Source of the DNA: Takakia lepidozioides
Lineage: Eukaryota; Streptophyta; Takakiopsida; Takakiales; Takakiaceae
NCBI GenBank assembly: GCA_030704615.1
Contig: CM060734.1
Span: 36,410,042 to 36,474,041, forward strand
Direction of reading: 5' to 3'
Length of the DNA stretch: 64,000 bases
The first letter of the stretch is position 1. Every line of letters begins with the position of its first letter. The notes under the pieces were generated by a model. It worked only from the letters and a program-made list of their open reading frames with translations, made no database searches and had not been told where the DNA came from. Shown here in pieces: positions 22,501 through 32,494 of this stretch. The translations under genes and the position numbers were made by a program.

Positions 22501-24135
22501 CGTTACCAACACCATCTAAATGACTACAGGATGTAATCACTGCAAGGGACATACTGCCAAACACGAAGTCAGTCAGTAACACAAGGAGAGGAAAACCTGC
22601 AAGACTGTGCAAGACCTGGACACAATATTGTGCCTTCTCTGCTGCCAAAAGCTTCCTGAACTCATCTGAAAGCAGAGCAAATGCCCCCCGTCCCACAAAC
22701 CGCCGTGCTGCATACCCCGCTGTATTCAGCTTCTGCAATATGGTCACGAAGAAGTCGAGCTGACCTTGTGCCAAAAGCAAGCTTAACCCAGCATCCACTT
22801 GATCCAAATCAATTGCCAGAGTAAATATTGTAGTGTTGATGCCCGCATCTGCCAGCATCTGAGAGCAGTAGGGCTTGTCTTCAGTTGCAGCAGTACCAGG
22901 AAATTAAAAGTCAGTGTAACTACATAGGTCTTAGCAACAAGATGCACATTACATAGCATAACATACCCAGATAAGTTGAGGTGCCTGCACACAGCTGTAC
23001 TCTGCATAAATGAAGCCATATCTACTGAGGCTGAGTGAATCTCATGGCGGCATGATGGCAAACTCAAAGTTTGCCTGCTAATTTGACATGTTTCCTCTAC
23101 CTCAAGAGTTTCCTGGCATAATTTGCTGCCAGAGTAGCATTATTCCAGAGAAGAGTTCCGGTCCTGCTGATTTATGCAGAGGGGCTAATATCAAACTAAC
23201 CCATCTTCAAACAAACTTGTTGGATAGAAGGATGGACCAATACTTCCTAACAAATTCAGAAGCACCAGCACGGCAACTTCACATATTGTCCGTTCTCCAG
23301 ATGCCACTGATTGGGCGCCCAGTCGAGAACCCACATTACCCCTTTTGAACCACAGCGTACCAAAATCTCAGGGTTTTCCGAGAACCTGAAGTTCATTTTT
23401 TGTATTTGCCAATGATCAAAATGGGTAAAGTATCAGAAGCGGGACCTGGAGAAATTCTGCGAATTCGTTCAACCGACCCTCACCCGCCAGCTGCCCAGCC
23501 AATCGTGTGAAGTACTTGAGTCTCCTCTTTCTATTTGATTTAAGCGATAACTTCAGATCTGAGAAACGCAAAGTCTGGAATTGCAGCAATGGTGTGTCGG
23601 AAGGGACTGACGGAGATTGTTCGGAATCCAACATTGCCACCGGTTCTGGGCTTGCTAAAGTGGGTTCGAGAGTGAAAGAATTGCGTTTACTAACTAGGAA
23701 TTTACCACTTGTTGAAAATTCTGAGAACGCTTCTGATTGCACTGCTGTTGTGTTTGGACTAAGGCCATGTTCCGGGTGGAGTAAAGACCCGATGCGTGTA
23801 GCACTGGACTTCGCCTTCCTCATACGAGAGATAATTGGTGAAGCAATTGGTGACTCCACAGTTTTTGTGTTCACGATAGAGTAAGAGTCCATAAGAAAGG
23901 TGACCGGCCTGAAGAGAAGAGTGAAGGATTCGGAGGCATGGAGGACTTGGGTTCTCAATAAAGGAACGGTACCAATAATGTGAGGTGTTACTAGGAGAAC
24001 ATCGCCAGGGATTCGAGGTCTCAATGGAGAAGAACTGGGTAACTGCATACTGGAAGGAAAACACGTACATGCACCCGGGACCCCAATCTGCCCCGGAGAA
24101 TACCCATGTCTCAGCCCTGACAGCGCCATAGCCAT
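13579..24135 (-). CDS. PPR-SMR protein (organelle RNA-binding; At5g02830-like)
   Basis: Six exons with GT-AG borders and consistent phase: 24135-23446, 22858-22597, 16534-16224, 15977-15870, 15629-15474, 15183-13579, giving about 1043 aa. The N-terminal ~110 residues are Ser/Pro-rich with few acids, compatible with a plastid or mitochondrial transit peptide. The middle carries P-class PPR units of about 35 aa (e.g. PNVVTWTSVIGACANAGQVE, PNVVTYNILMKACG, PDVILYTTIIKACVQAG, PNVVTYNTLLRAQ). Near 13.9-14.1 kb is an SMR domain (LIIDLHGLSKGEARTAVLAV, VIITGVGHRSEVHG). PPR tracts bind RNA base by base; SMR domains are linked to nuclease or RNA-stability roles. The order and spelling resemble what I recall of Arabidopsis At5g02830; that is memory, not a search. 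Intron 2 (16535-22596) is swollen by a LINE array yet the frame is intact, so the gene looks functional. The exon 3 acceptor is the least certain border. Confidence 0.85.
16555..16572 (+). repeat. (AG)n microsatellite
   Basis: A short AG run lies immediately upstream (in gene sense) of the third PPR-SMR exon. On the minus strand it forms the pyrimidine tract ahead of the acceptor. Confidence 0.7.
16620..17215 (-). repeat. possible LINE C-terminal fragment in PPR-SMR intron 2
   Basis: Minus-strand translation contains a segment reading ALRSRGW, then PLHVITTGVRGGIHINS, then a Ser/Leu-rich stretch. I associate a GW...TTGVRG-IH pattern with the region after the reverse transcriptase in some plant LINEs, but frames are broken and I am not sure. 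Confidence 0.25.
17815..18418 (+). mobile_element. LINE 3' end, copy A
   Basis: It follows a (TC)n run at 17777-17793. The open frame 17906-18403 contains CPLCGQPEDNIHF-type text (here NFPLCGQ, so one Cys is lost) and ends NGHKATANNVL before a stop and the CT-rich tail. Confidence 0.7.
18419..18900 (+). mobile_element. LINE 3' end, copy B
   Basis: It starts abruptly at GGTCTACCCACTCTCGGCAC, the same internal point seen within copies A and D, so it is truncated more deeply. The frame is broken near the zinc knuckle (gtgtggataacctgaag gives a stop), then open 18601-18891. Confidence 0.65.
18903..19155 (+). mobile_element. LINE 3' end, copy C
   Basis: Shortest clear copy, beginning at the GAGCCAAAAGCCCAGGC point and ending in the gagtacattctctctctctc tail (19133-19155). 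Confidence 0.65.
19180..19945 (+). mobile_element. LINE 3' end, copy D (longest)
   Basis: The open frame 19302-19940 (212 aa) is the reference for the array. It carries upstream text missing from copies B and C (SWKQDRPVKQAKSWQ-like, then VSSAMSVAMRLSDENEVRQK), the intact zinc knuckle, and the terminal NGHKATANDVL. Confidence 0.7.
19955..20395 (+). mobile_element. LINE 3' end, fragments E and F
   Basis: E (19955-20032) is only the last ~60 bases plus a CT tail. F (20045-20395) is a decayed copy with an internal deletion joining the zinc knuckle region to the last 90 bases. F ends in mixed GT/CT microsatellite (20345-20390). Confidence 0.55.
20520..20990 (+). mobile_element. LINE C-terminal copy G
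   Basis: The frame 20668-20997 reads EVAVSNAMSDARRLFYENEV, then LNLFLVCDMGKDLKDDL, and an intact CPMCGQPEGNIHFLIH knuckle; it diverges after the knuckle. It is more distant from A-D than they are from each other, so an older insertion. Confidence 0.6.
21000..21600 (+). repeat. decayed sequence, possibly another LINE subfamily
   Basis: At about 21440-21540 the plus strand reads ATEDRKEIETEEHVFFRC, then LLYYEIRGHF. This resembles the knuckle region (x-E-T-E-E-H-x-F-F-R-C-x-L-Y) of plant LINE reverse transcriptases in a different subfamily. First cysteines are not evident. Confidence 0.35.
21601..22596. other. remainder of PPR-SMR intron 2
   Basis: Nothing recognisable. The stretch next to the exon is CT-rich on the plus strand (22434-22480). 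Confidence 0.4.
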
Positions 24136-24875
24136 GGCTGGTCTGGCAGCAGTCTATCTCACTTGAAGCGGGGAGAGAGAGGCTTTCTGGAGTCAGTGAT
24201 TTTCAAATACACTAGCAACAAAATGGAAGCTCAAATGTGGTTGCAGAGACATCTGGAAGATGAGAACACATACTACCGACGCAGAGGTAATATGAGTGAC
24301 CTGTAAACGAAACAGCAGACTAGCACGACCACCCCATACGCACCGCCTACCAACTTCTCAAAGCAAGAAACGAAACCATCTTGCATTAACAAAACTTCCA
24401 GGCCTCGATCGTTGTACTCGGAGAAACATTTTGTGAAGTCCAGACTCCAGACGCATCAGGAAAACCAGAGCTGGAGTAATCAACCACAGTGCCTGCAAAG
24501 TTGAATGCGTAATCTGGTTCTCCAAGAGTCCTGATGACTGCAAGCTAAGCTTCATGCATTTGGCGACGTGAGCTGGGGCCTTTCAACTCTTGATGGAGGG
24601 CACCTGACTTTCGAACAAGCGGATGGACAGCAACAGGGATGATATCCAGAGGATAATTTGCACCCTTTTTTGTTCTTTTATTTTCTCAAATTTGTTCTCT
24701 TCAGTCAAATGTGTCATCTATGGCTGGCCCTGAAAGGGGGGTTAATTTTTCCCTCTCCTCAAGGGCTAAATTGTGAGCAGTCGGTCCGGGTTTCCTTTCT
24801 AATATTTATTGGCTCTCTTGTAGAGAGAGACTTTGTAACATGTTCAAGTCAATGGAGAAAATGTAGTGAAAGGAC
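24136..24875. other. upstream region of the PPR-SMR gene
   Basis: Expected to hold the 5' UTR and promoter (minus strand). No TATA element or other site could be assigned with confidence. Confidence 0.35.
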
Positions 24876-25743
24876 CAGTGTTGTGCGGGTTCTGCCTTTT
24901 AAAGGAACCCGTCGGGTCCGGGTGTGGGTTTTTTTTCGGAGCCAGGTCCGGGTGTGGGTTTTTTTTCGGAGCCAAGTCCGGGTCCGGATCCGGGTTTTTG
25001 AAATTTGGAAAATCCGGGTCCGGGTTCGGGTCTGGGTTGGTGTACACGGACTCGGGTTAGGGTCCGGGTAGTTGTTGGGAAATATTAGCGGGTTCACGAG
25101 TTCGGATCCGGGTCCTAATTTATTGATTAAATAAATTAGAAAATTAAGATTAATTAGGGATAAATTTATTTTTGGCTGGAAAAAACTTTAAATCCTAATA
25201 ATGAATTGTTTGAGTTCCATTTTCTATTTTTCAATATCAATTCTTTAAAACATGTTAAGAATAGTAATATGCCTCAAGGGTAGATCAACTATAGCATGGG
25301 CGTGTGGGATCTGGCATAATAATAATATACGACGTCTCCTTTGGGAGGTGTAAATTATGGTCCCGGAGGGCACAACTTTGTGACACCACTCCGGGGATTG
25401 AACCCACAACCGCTTTTGAGGTGGTATGTGGGCATTACCACTGGGCTACAACGTGGTGGGGCTGGCTGCTGCGGATTGCTGCTCGTCCCCACACATATAA
25501 CAAAACTCCAAATCTAAGGTGGACCCCGCATGCCCCATCTAAACCCTGACCCGCCTCATTGGCCCACGGGAAGCGGGTTTAACGGGTTCTGGACCCAGCA
25601 GGCAGGTCCGGGTCGGGTTCTGGGTTCATTTTAGAAATGAATCCGGGTTAGGGTCCGGGTTTTTTGTGATAGCACGGATCCGGGTAACCCGGATCCTAAC
25701 CCGCCGGGTATCCGCCTTCAAAACCCGGACCCGCACAACACTG
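24876..25743 (+). mobile_element. non-autonomous hAT-like element, GGGTCC-rich
   Basis: The ends are inverted repeats starting CAGTGTTGTGCGGGT (15 of 15 matching). They are flanked by an 8-bp near-perfect target duplication: gaaaggac at 24868-24875 and taaaggac at 25744-25751. An 8-bp duplication and CA-G-type termini fit the hAT superfamily. The 868-bp body has no transposase. Inside both arms are many copies of GGTCCGGGT-type words, including a direct repeat of about 30 bp at 24916 and 24946. A tRNA-derived SINE sits in the interior. Confidence 0.75.
25310..25460 (-). mobile_element. tRNA-derived SINE, family A, copy 1
   Basis: On the minus strand an A-box-like GTAGCCCAGTGGTAATGCCC (plus 25430-25449) is followed by a B-box-like GTGGGTTCAATCCCC (25392-25406). 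Then comes a tRNA-unrelated body, GGTGTCACAAAGT and CTCCCAAAGGAGACGTC. These are the RNA polymerase III internal promoter elements of tRNA-headed SINEs. It lies inside the hAT-like element. Confidence 0.65.
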
Positions 25744-26317
25744 TAAAGGACCTTACACCGTGCCAAGGCTCCGGTTGATGTGTTGTGCTCAGTCATCCCC
25801 CTTACTCTCACCTTCCTCTTATGTTTTGCCAAAGCAAGAGAGCCCATCGCCTTTATAGGCTTGTTAAAAAACACAATCATAAAATTTCGCCTTTGGTTTG
25901 TGATTTTTGGGTTAACAGGGTTGGAGCCCTGATTAATTATTTTATATAAAAGTAAAAATGTTTCACTCCTTTGAATTATTAATAATATATTTCATGGAGA
26001 TTTGAATGTTGAAAATTGAATTAATAAATATATATCTATGCGACTAAGGCCTTGCATTACTTCACATTACCATGTCAAACTATTAATTGGCTGTCATGGG
26101 TGTTTTAGAAACGCTATAAATGTTCGAATTTATTGTAAAGTCTCTAGTGTGGAATCTGTTTTTATTTATTTATTTAAATAATAAATAAAATTTTAAGAAC
26201 AGGGGATCGTAGCCCTGAGAATTTTATTAATGAGGGGTAAGGAAAAATAACCTTACAATGACCATAAGGCTGAAAAGTGAGGTACCACTCCGATCTCTTT
26301 TGATGTGATCAGATATA
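25744..26317. other. AT-rich intergenic DNA
   Basis: Contains a segment (26160-26285) with ttaagaacagggg...agccctgag and ataaccttac...ataaggctgaa, partly echoed at 58770-58920. It is probably a decayed retroposon tail. No gene. Confidence 0.35.
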
Positions 26318-27050
26318 CCGTAGTGGAAAGGCAGATTAGGCACAAATTAAATTTTACAAAAAAGTGCCTAAGCAAATCTGTCATTTTTCAATATTTATGC
26401 CTGAAAGGCTGGAAAAATAACATGAAAGTGCCTAATTGAATAATAATAATAATAATCTCCATAAATATTCAAAAAATATAGGCCAACTACCTAGGTCGAC
26501 CACACAACCTCCATAGGACCTTCCAATGAGTTCCAAACATCTTGCAAATGTTCACCATTGAATTCTTGATCGCCATTCAAGTTAGGTGTATCTAAGTCTT
26601 GAATGTGCATTGAAAACTATGAGCAAGAGTAGGTGTGCACTCATTACCTTGTGTGGTGTGTGTGTTTGGGCCAAGGTTTAGTCTGTGGGCTAAAAGTTGC
26701 GCCTGACCTTGGCTTGGCCCAGGCTGAGTTCCTCCATTGTTAGCCATCTCCACATCTGCGTCCATACTGTGTACTGTGCTATCTGACGCCATCTCCATTA
26801 CCAAAGAGAAAGCACTTTTGCGAAGGGCACTAGGGTTTGTCTTGGGAAAGCCGAAGGAGGGGATGAAAAGAAGAAAGCAGAGGGAAGGGATGAAAAGAGA
26901 GAGTTCCTTAAGATGAAATGTGGCCTAACATGAGAAACATGGATGACATGTGCTTAATGTATATAAATTCTTTTTGAAAGTGCCTAAAGAGAATATTCCA
27001 GATTTAATAATTATTAGGCACTCAAGTGCCTAATCTGCCCTCCACTAGGG
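26318..27050 (+). mobile_element. inverted-repeat DNA element with TA flanks
   Basis: Ends are inverted: left CCGTAGTGGAAAGGCAGATT (26318) and right, read backwards, CCCTAGTGGAGGGCAGATTA, both continuing AGGCAC. A TA dinucleotide flanks each end (26316-26317 and 27051-27052), as for Tc1/mariner or Stowaway-like elements. The 733-bp body contains a minus-strand frame (26592-26804, starting MEMASDSTVHSMDADVEM) with no family I recognise. It could be a transposase start or chance. A (TAA)n run lies at 26439-26457. Confidence 0.6.
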
Positions 27051-27052
27051 TA

Positions 27053-28312
27053 TTGCGAATGTTCAGGGTTGTCTCCAAATGAACAGTAAGCCCCACAAGT
27101 TTGTGTGGGCTGTCAGGATTAGAGGATGATTCAAGAATTAGAAAAGGAGGGAATGGAACGGGCAAAAGGGGCTTTGGGCGAGGAAAGGGGTCGCAAAAAA
27201 ATAGGAAGGAAACTGTAAGCAAGATTCAATTAAGGATGGGTGGTGGGAACAGCCAATAGAGAAGGAGATCCGGGGTATGTTTGAGGGATGTGTGCAGGGC
27301 CAAGGTTCAAGAACCATCTGGCAGCGTCTCCCCGTGCAGTGCAGCGTGAAGGCTAATGCCATATAGAGAGGGGGTGAGCCCGCGTGGGCGGGCTTCCAAA
27401 ACCATCTGCGGCAGCCTCAACCCACAAGCTCGAGTATGTATAGCAGTGGCGGGTGCAGATGGTGCAGGTCTCACACCTTGAAGCCCAAGGTGCCTTGGTG
27501 AATTCCTAAGGGAGTTCCGAGGGCCCTCTAAAAATTAAATTTGGAGGATAAACCATTAGGCTACTAAGGTCACATCTGAGAGAAATATCCAGCAATACAT
27601 GGGTCATATGCATCATGTCTTTACTCATGAATGAAAAGTATAAGAAGTGGCTCATTACTTGCTCTCTTTCTCCTGGGCCTTCTCCTTTCTCCAAATTATG
27701 AATCTATGACAACTAATAGACCTATGATCATCTATGATAAACATGAAGACAAAAAGACATGAAAAATCATAACAGAAGAGGCGTGGTCAATCCTCCATAC
27801 TCATATTACACATATGAGAGTCCTGGAAGTGTTGCGAGTCACATTTCAAAACCGGGGTATTTGAAGAATGCAAGTCTATCAAGTGGTGGGAACTTGGAAC
27901 CACCAGATGGACTCCACTAGAATGGGTTTACATGGAAATGATAAGCATCTACATGGAAGACCACATTTTCCCTGTGCCTGACAATATAAAAAATGGAGCG
28001 CCCTTACACACGCAGTACCAACCACCCTCCAACCATGCAGAGGTACCCTTTTGTCTGGTTTGCAACGAGAAGAATGTAACTTTGAAGAAGAGTCAAGTAT
28101 CTCATGAACATGGGCCCTGGCTGTTTATTGCATTTCATTCTGTCTTTAAGAATTTTGTACAGAAAGAGAAGAAACCCGTACTTTACATGCACTTTATGTA
28201 AAATCTTTGAACTTCAACCATAGGCTGTCAAATTGCCATCATGCTTGCCCTTCAAACAAAAAGGATGGTGATGGACCCGACCGGGCTCTGAGTAAAACAA
28301 AGGTGACAACCA
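27053..28312. other. no gene recognised
   Basis: A purine-rich block (27130-27400) then AT-rich DNA. The frame at 27932-28201 has a CLVCNEKNVTLK stretch, but no homology is evident and I do not call it. Confidence 0.35.
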
Positions 28313-28462
28313 AGTTGTAGCGTGGTAATGGGCACATACCAAGAAGTGGTTGTGGGTTCAACCCACCGATTGGTGTCACAAAGTGTCCACCTTCCTAGCA
28401 GAAGGCAGTCGGAGTGAAGAGACACCATACTTTGCGCTTCCTTCGGGAGGCGTCAAATATTA
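28313..28462 (+). mobile_element. tRNA-derived SINE, family A, copy 2
   Basis: Plus-strand A-box GTTGTAGCGTGGTAATGGGC, B-box TTGTGGGTTCAACCC, then the same body as copy 1 (GGTGTCACAAAGTG, later CTTCGGGAGGCGTCAAATAT). Confidence 0.65.
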
Positions 28463-28532
28463 AAACAAAGGTATAATTGGGAAAATAAATTCATTCCATA
28501 ATTTCCAACCACATAATCCCCCTCATGCGCAC

Positions 28533-28568
28533 CAAAGGAACAAAGGAACAAAGGAACAAAGGAACAAA
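28533..28568 (+). repeat. 8-bp tandem repeat
   Basis: About 4.5 perfect copies of CAAAGGAA. Confidence 0.85.
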
Positions 28569-29330
28569 ATGTCCATTTTGTATAAAGATGACCTAAAGAA
28601 CCAAAAATTTACATTTCCAAAGATTTGTTATGAAAACCACACACAATCCCAGAACAATAAAAATCTCAGAGAATGACTTCTAGACCACCATCCAGACAAA
28701 TTTACCCCATCTCCCCCTGCCAGAGTATCCAAGGATGGAACACGCAGAGAAAATAGATGACACTAGTTGGTAAAAGTATCTAGATCAGCTGTGCTCATAA
28801 TTCCACATCCCGTAGTAATTGTTACTACCCACACAAACCCACACAAACAGCATAGAGATTGCACTTACTAAACTCCAGTAAACCATCTACTGACCCCCAT
28901 GTTGTCTCTTTCAATGTTATGTCAGTCATCGGTAATGAACATAGATATATTTGAGAAAGCACTCAAGTTTTACGGCAATTTCCCTGAAGATGTAGACATT
29001 GAATCTTCTACACCTCTGAGGTATGCCCAGATCTCTCTTGGCCAGGTGAAATGGGGCAAAACCAGATTGCTATTACCTGGTCATCCCCTTGGATATTGGC
29101 CAGTCCATTACTTCTATAAGGGTCCAAGCCAAGGGCATGTCTCCTTGGTGCTGCGGTAAATCTGAGAAATAAGAAGCAGGAATGTAACATGATAAGAGCG
29201 CAACAAGCTCATTGTGACGAAATCAGAAATAAAAAAAAAGGTCCAACAGACAGAAGCAGGATAAGAGGGAGAAACAAGACAAAGAACGGAAGAGAATCAC
29301 ATGGCAATGCCATCTAACATGCATTCTGAC

Positions 29331-29470
29331 CTCCCCTAAGCCGACAAATGTACCATAGAACAGAGCCCAAGTTGCAAGCCTCACAAATAATACCCAGATG
29401 TTCCATCCAGGAGCAAGCAATGCAAGACCAATTGCAAGTGGAAGAGAGGTTAACTCCTCATACACCCACT
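29331..29470 (-). CDS. candidate internal exon, membrane-spanning protein
   Basis: It is bounded by an acceptor (tacattgcag) and a donor (GGGGAG then GTCAGA), 140 bases. It encodes WVYEELTSLPLAIGLALLAP, then NIWVLFVRLATWALFYGTFV, two likely transmembrane segments. A following minus-strand exon may begin at about 29177 after ttctcag and terminate within 50 bases in the matching phase. I do not recognise the family and found no upstream exons. Splice signals and hydrophobic pattern are the only support. Confidence 0.35.
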
Positions 29471-29519
29471 CTGCAATGTAGGACATTGGTTGTAAGCCTA
29501 CCATGTACACTTCTCACTG

Positions 29520-31270
29520 ATCCCCATGTCCATGGAACCCAGATTGACCTTGAGAGAATATGTTGTAGTCCAAGACAGTCACAGGCTGCTGGCGTTTAAA
29601 ATGCCTAGTAGTAACACACCAAGCCAATCAGCATTCCATAATATGCTTTTATGCCTCTACCCTCAATCAGACCAGAGCCCAGAAGGGGGGCCAAAACCCA
29701 AGTTTGTGATTTGAGGCACAAAAATAGATTAACTATAGATGTAAACTTATTTTAAGTTAAGAAAATCAATTAATGATAAAGCATAAGCAGTTGAGATCAG
29801 GAAGTAATGCAACTGTGTCAGAAGTGAAATCAAGATCTGTTCCACATTGCTGACTATGGTGTACCTTTCAGTCTTTTAGGGAGTGTACCCTCCACGCCAT
29901 AGTCACGAGGTTCAGCCGACAGCTTGATTTATGGGCTGGCATTGACAAAGCCCATAATTCATGTGCCCTCCTCTATATTGAGAACATGTAACACGGCTGT
30001 GGTTGCACTGCAACTCCCGCAGAGTAAATGGCAGGTAAAAGAGATGGAGAGAGACCCAGGTATGTCACTCATGGAGGCTTCAAAACTTGAAACAGCACCC
30101 ATAGCAAAGACTTGCTAGAGGAACTGGACAAGGGAGTTGCTTATTGCATGACAAACCCAAACTCGAAATCCAGATCAAATAGTATAAGACAAACCTACCC
30201 AGATCTACACACAGAGTGAAGGAAGTGTCCCAGGTTATAAGATCCACATGGACAAGCTGAATTGAACAAGCCATCGAGCTCCACATCTACCTTCACACAT
30301 CCTCCAATCCCCTCACCCCTACAACATGATCAAATATACCTCGTCCCTGTACCAAGGTCACAACAATCCAGCCTGTTGGTCTGCTGAGTACACTCAAAAT
30401 GACCGACTTCAGGTCCCACCTGGAGATGCCATTGCATTTGAAAAACTAGATCTTAAATGGTGAGTCAAGCCCCTTAGGCATCAGCAACTTTATTCTCAGT
30501 CATCCAACCCATGTCCCCCCAGCGCTCCACCAGATCCTCCTTTATCCTCATCCATCAATCACCTTGCCACTTAATCTACCTACCTTCATGCTTGCTACAC
30601 CGTAAGGACCTGGCTGGCTGATGGAAACTTCATCTATATCAGATCTGTGCAACCCTATCCATATAAGCCACCACAATGAAGACAAATACTAAGACCACCT
30701 GTAACAAAAATCTGTGCAAGAATGGCTTGACTCAAACAAAGAAGAAATTGGAATCAACGTTCAGGAAGCTGCCTATCTTAAGATCCTTGAACTCTGAATG
30801 GAGGAGCTGAGTTTCGTCGATGTCTGTTCTTGAGACGATTTGGGGGGTGGAGGAAATGCATTATAAACCCAATGCTTGAGATCAAAGAGCTGGGGTACCA
30901 AATGGAAAGAAGGGGATGATATGAATCTGGCACGAGAAGCACAAAAACCCCATGTAAATGGATTAAATTTCTAGAAAGATCATTGAGAAGGCTTAGTATC
31001 TGATAGGAACCAGACAGTGAGCCAAAATGAAACAGACCGCATCAACGGATCTAAACCTGCCATATCCACCAACTTACCAAGGAATGTTTACCAAGGGAGC
31101 TGACTGCTCTAGCTCTGATCTATGAGATCCTCAATGACCAGCAGCTGCTAAGAAGGAATAGCACCAAGGGTTCCTCAAACTACAGACCCAGAAACAAGAA
31201 CCCGTTGACGACCAAAAATGACAGTGACACATTAGGATCAAAACTGATAGGAGACCAGATCACGCCCACC
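29520..31270. other. intergenic or intronic, no gene recognised
   Basis: Scattered short frames only. It probably includes the 3' flank of the phosphate carrier gene. Confidence 0.35.
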
Positions 31271-31273
31271 TCC

Positions 31274-32494
31274 TTACTCCAGCTTCTTGGGCTCTTCTAC
31301 AGCAACACCTCCAGTGGTTGGCAACCCAACGAAGACCTTGAAGGCGTCGTAGATACCCCATTGTGCACCCGTTAAAGTTCCAATCATAATGATTCGGAGA
31401 GGAAGCCCGCGGGTAAAGAGGGCCTTCATACCAATCTTGTTCAAAGCCTCAGATATTGTTGCTCCCTTGGCATTGTTCAAGTAGGAAACCAGGTTGTCAG
31501 CCGGGTGAGATATGATTGCACACGCGATGCCGGCAATGTACCCTGCTGAAAAGCTCACCCCAAGTTGAGTCAAAGTCGAGCACTCACTCTTGGGGACAGG
31601 CACAACATACTTGTATAAAGCCTCAACAGTGCTCTCGAAGGTAGCGAATTTCATCATCGTGTAAGGAATCTGACGGCCCCAAAGAGGAATCAGGCCCTTG
31701 TAGAGTCCGGCAACTCCGTCAGAAGCCACCAGCTTTGGTAAACCATCGCTTAACCCCTTCGCATATCCAGGGTTGGTTTGCACTCGCACCTTGACAGCCT
31801 CAAACGGGCACAATGCAACATCGGCAATGATCTCCGCAGAGGCAGAACCTGCCAAATAGATAAAAGTCTTGTACTTCTTAGCATTCTCAGGACCCACCAA
31901 ATCCGAGTAAGTCTTCTTAAAGTACTCGTAGAACCCGTATTTGCAAGCACCTTGTGCACTGTATCCAAGCAGGGTAGGAACCCATCCCCTGAAAAGACCG
32001 ACGGTCCCTTGCTCTTTCACCAGCAAAGAAAACCCACCAGAGATGCTCTTGTACTTGTCAGGCGCGATCTGCATGTTACACTTTACGACATCGATGGGTG
32101 TAACACCCATGTGTGTTAGGCCACAGCAAAGCATACCGCCAAAAGCGCAGGCAGCATAATACTCAGGTGTGAAAAGTTGGATCTTCCCAGACTCTTTAGC
32201 TGCCGGAATCATGAAACCAGGAGCACTTCCCACAGAGCCTACAGAGGCCACCGAGGCTGCCTTTGAAGGCACCAGCGAGGAAGATATCCTGCCATGGAGA
32301 GAAGCCGGTGAATGGATCCGAGCTGTGCCCGCCGCCTGCTGGGTGAGCGTGTTGAAGAGAGAAGGGAGGGATGCCGCCCCTCCGTGGGACGACCTCCGAG
32401 CCGCAGCAGCTGTGGACAACTTGTGATTGTACAGATAGTCTGGCAGCATCGTGTTCCTCCTCTCTGCAAGGTCCATCGCTCCGACTAGCCGCAC
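31274..32494 (-). CDS. MPT3: mitochondrial phosphate carrier (MPT3/PHT3 type)
   Basis: A single 406-codon frame for an inner-membrane carrier that imports phosphate with protons into the mitochondrial matrix to feed ATP synthase. After an Ala/Ser/Arg-rich leader of about 100 residues, the three carrier repeats are complete. Signature motifs are TPIDVVKCNMQ (repeat 1), CPFEAVKVRVQ (repeat 2) and HPADNLVSYLN (repeat 3). Family blocks RGWVPTLLGYSAQGACKYGF, WGRQIPYTMMKFATFE and GTLTGAQWGIYDAFKVFVGL are present. Start chosen at 32494; the in-frame ATG at 32476 gives a product 6 residues shorter, and either fits. The length suits plant homologues. No intron interrupts the frame, whereas plant relatives usually have introns, so a retrocopy origin or intron loss is possible. 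Nothing suggests it is broken. Confidence 0.93.
   Translation of the reverse strand: MRLVGAMDLAERRNTMLPDYLYNHKLSTAAAARRSSHGGAASLPSLFNTLTQQAAGTARIHSPASLHGRISSSLVPSKAASVASVGSVGSAPGFMIPAAKESGKIQLFTPEYYAACAFGGMLCCGLTHMGVTPIDVVKCNMQIAPDKYKSISGGFSLLVKEQGTVGLFRGWVPTLLGYSAQGACKYGFYEYFKKTYSDLVGPENAKKYKTFIYLAGSASAEIIADVALCPFEAVKVRVQTNPGYAKGLSDGLPKLVASDGVAGLYKGLIPLWGRQIPYTMMKFATFESTVEALYKYVVPVPKSECSTLTQLGVSFSAGYIAGIACAIISHPADNLVSYLNNAKGATISEALNKIGMKALFTRGLPLRIIMIGTLTGAQWGIYDAFKVFVGLPTTGGVAVEEPKKLE

Noticed and set aside
24658-25097. Open frames of 60-140 codons on both strands over the GGGTCC repeats
   Set aside because: Low-complexity repeats of the hAT-like element; products are Val-Gly-Arg or Asp-Pro repeats with no coding logic.
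25392-25449. A genuine tRNA gene
   Set aside because: A- and B-box-like motifs are present, but no full cloverleaf or acceptor stem pairs can be drawn; a SINE head fits better.
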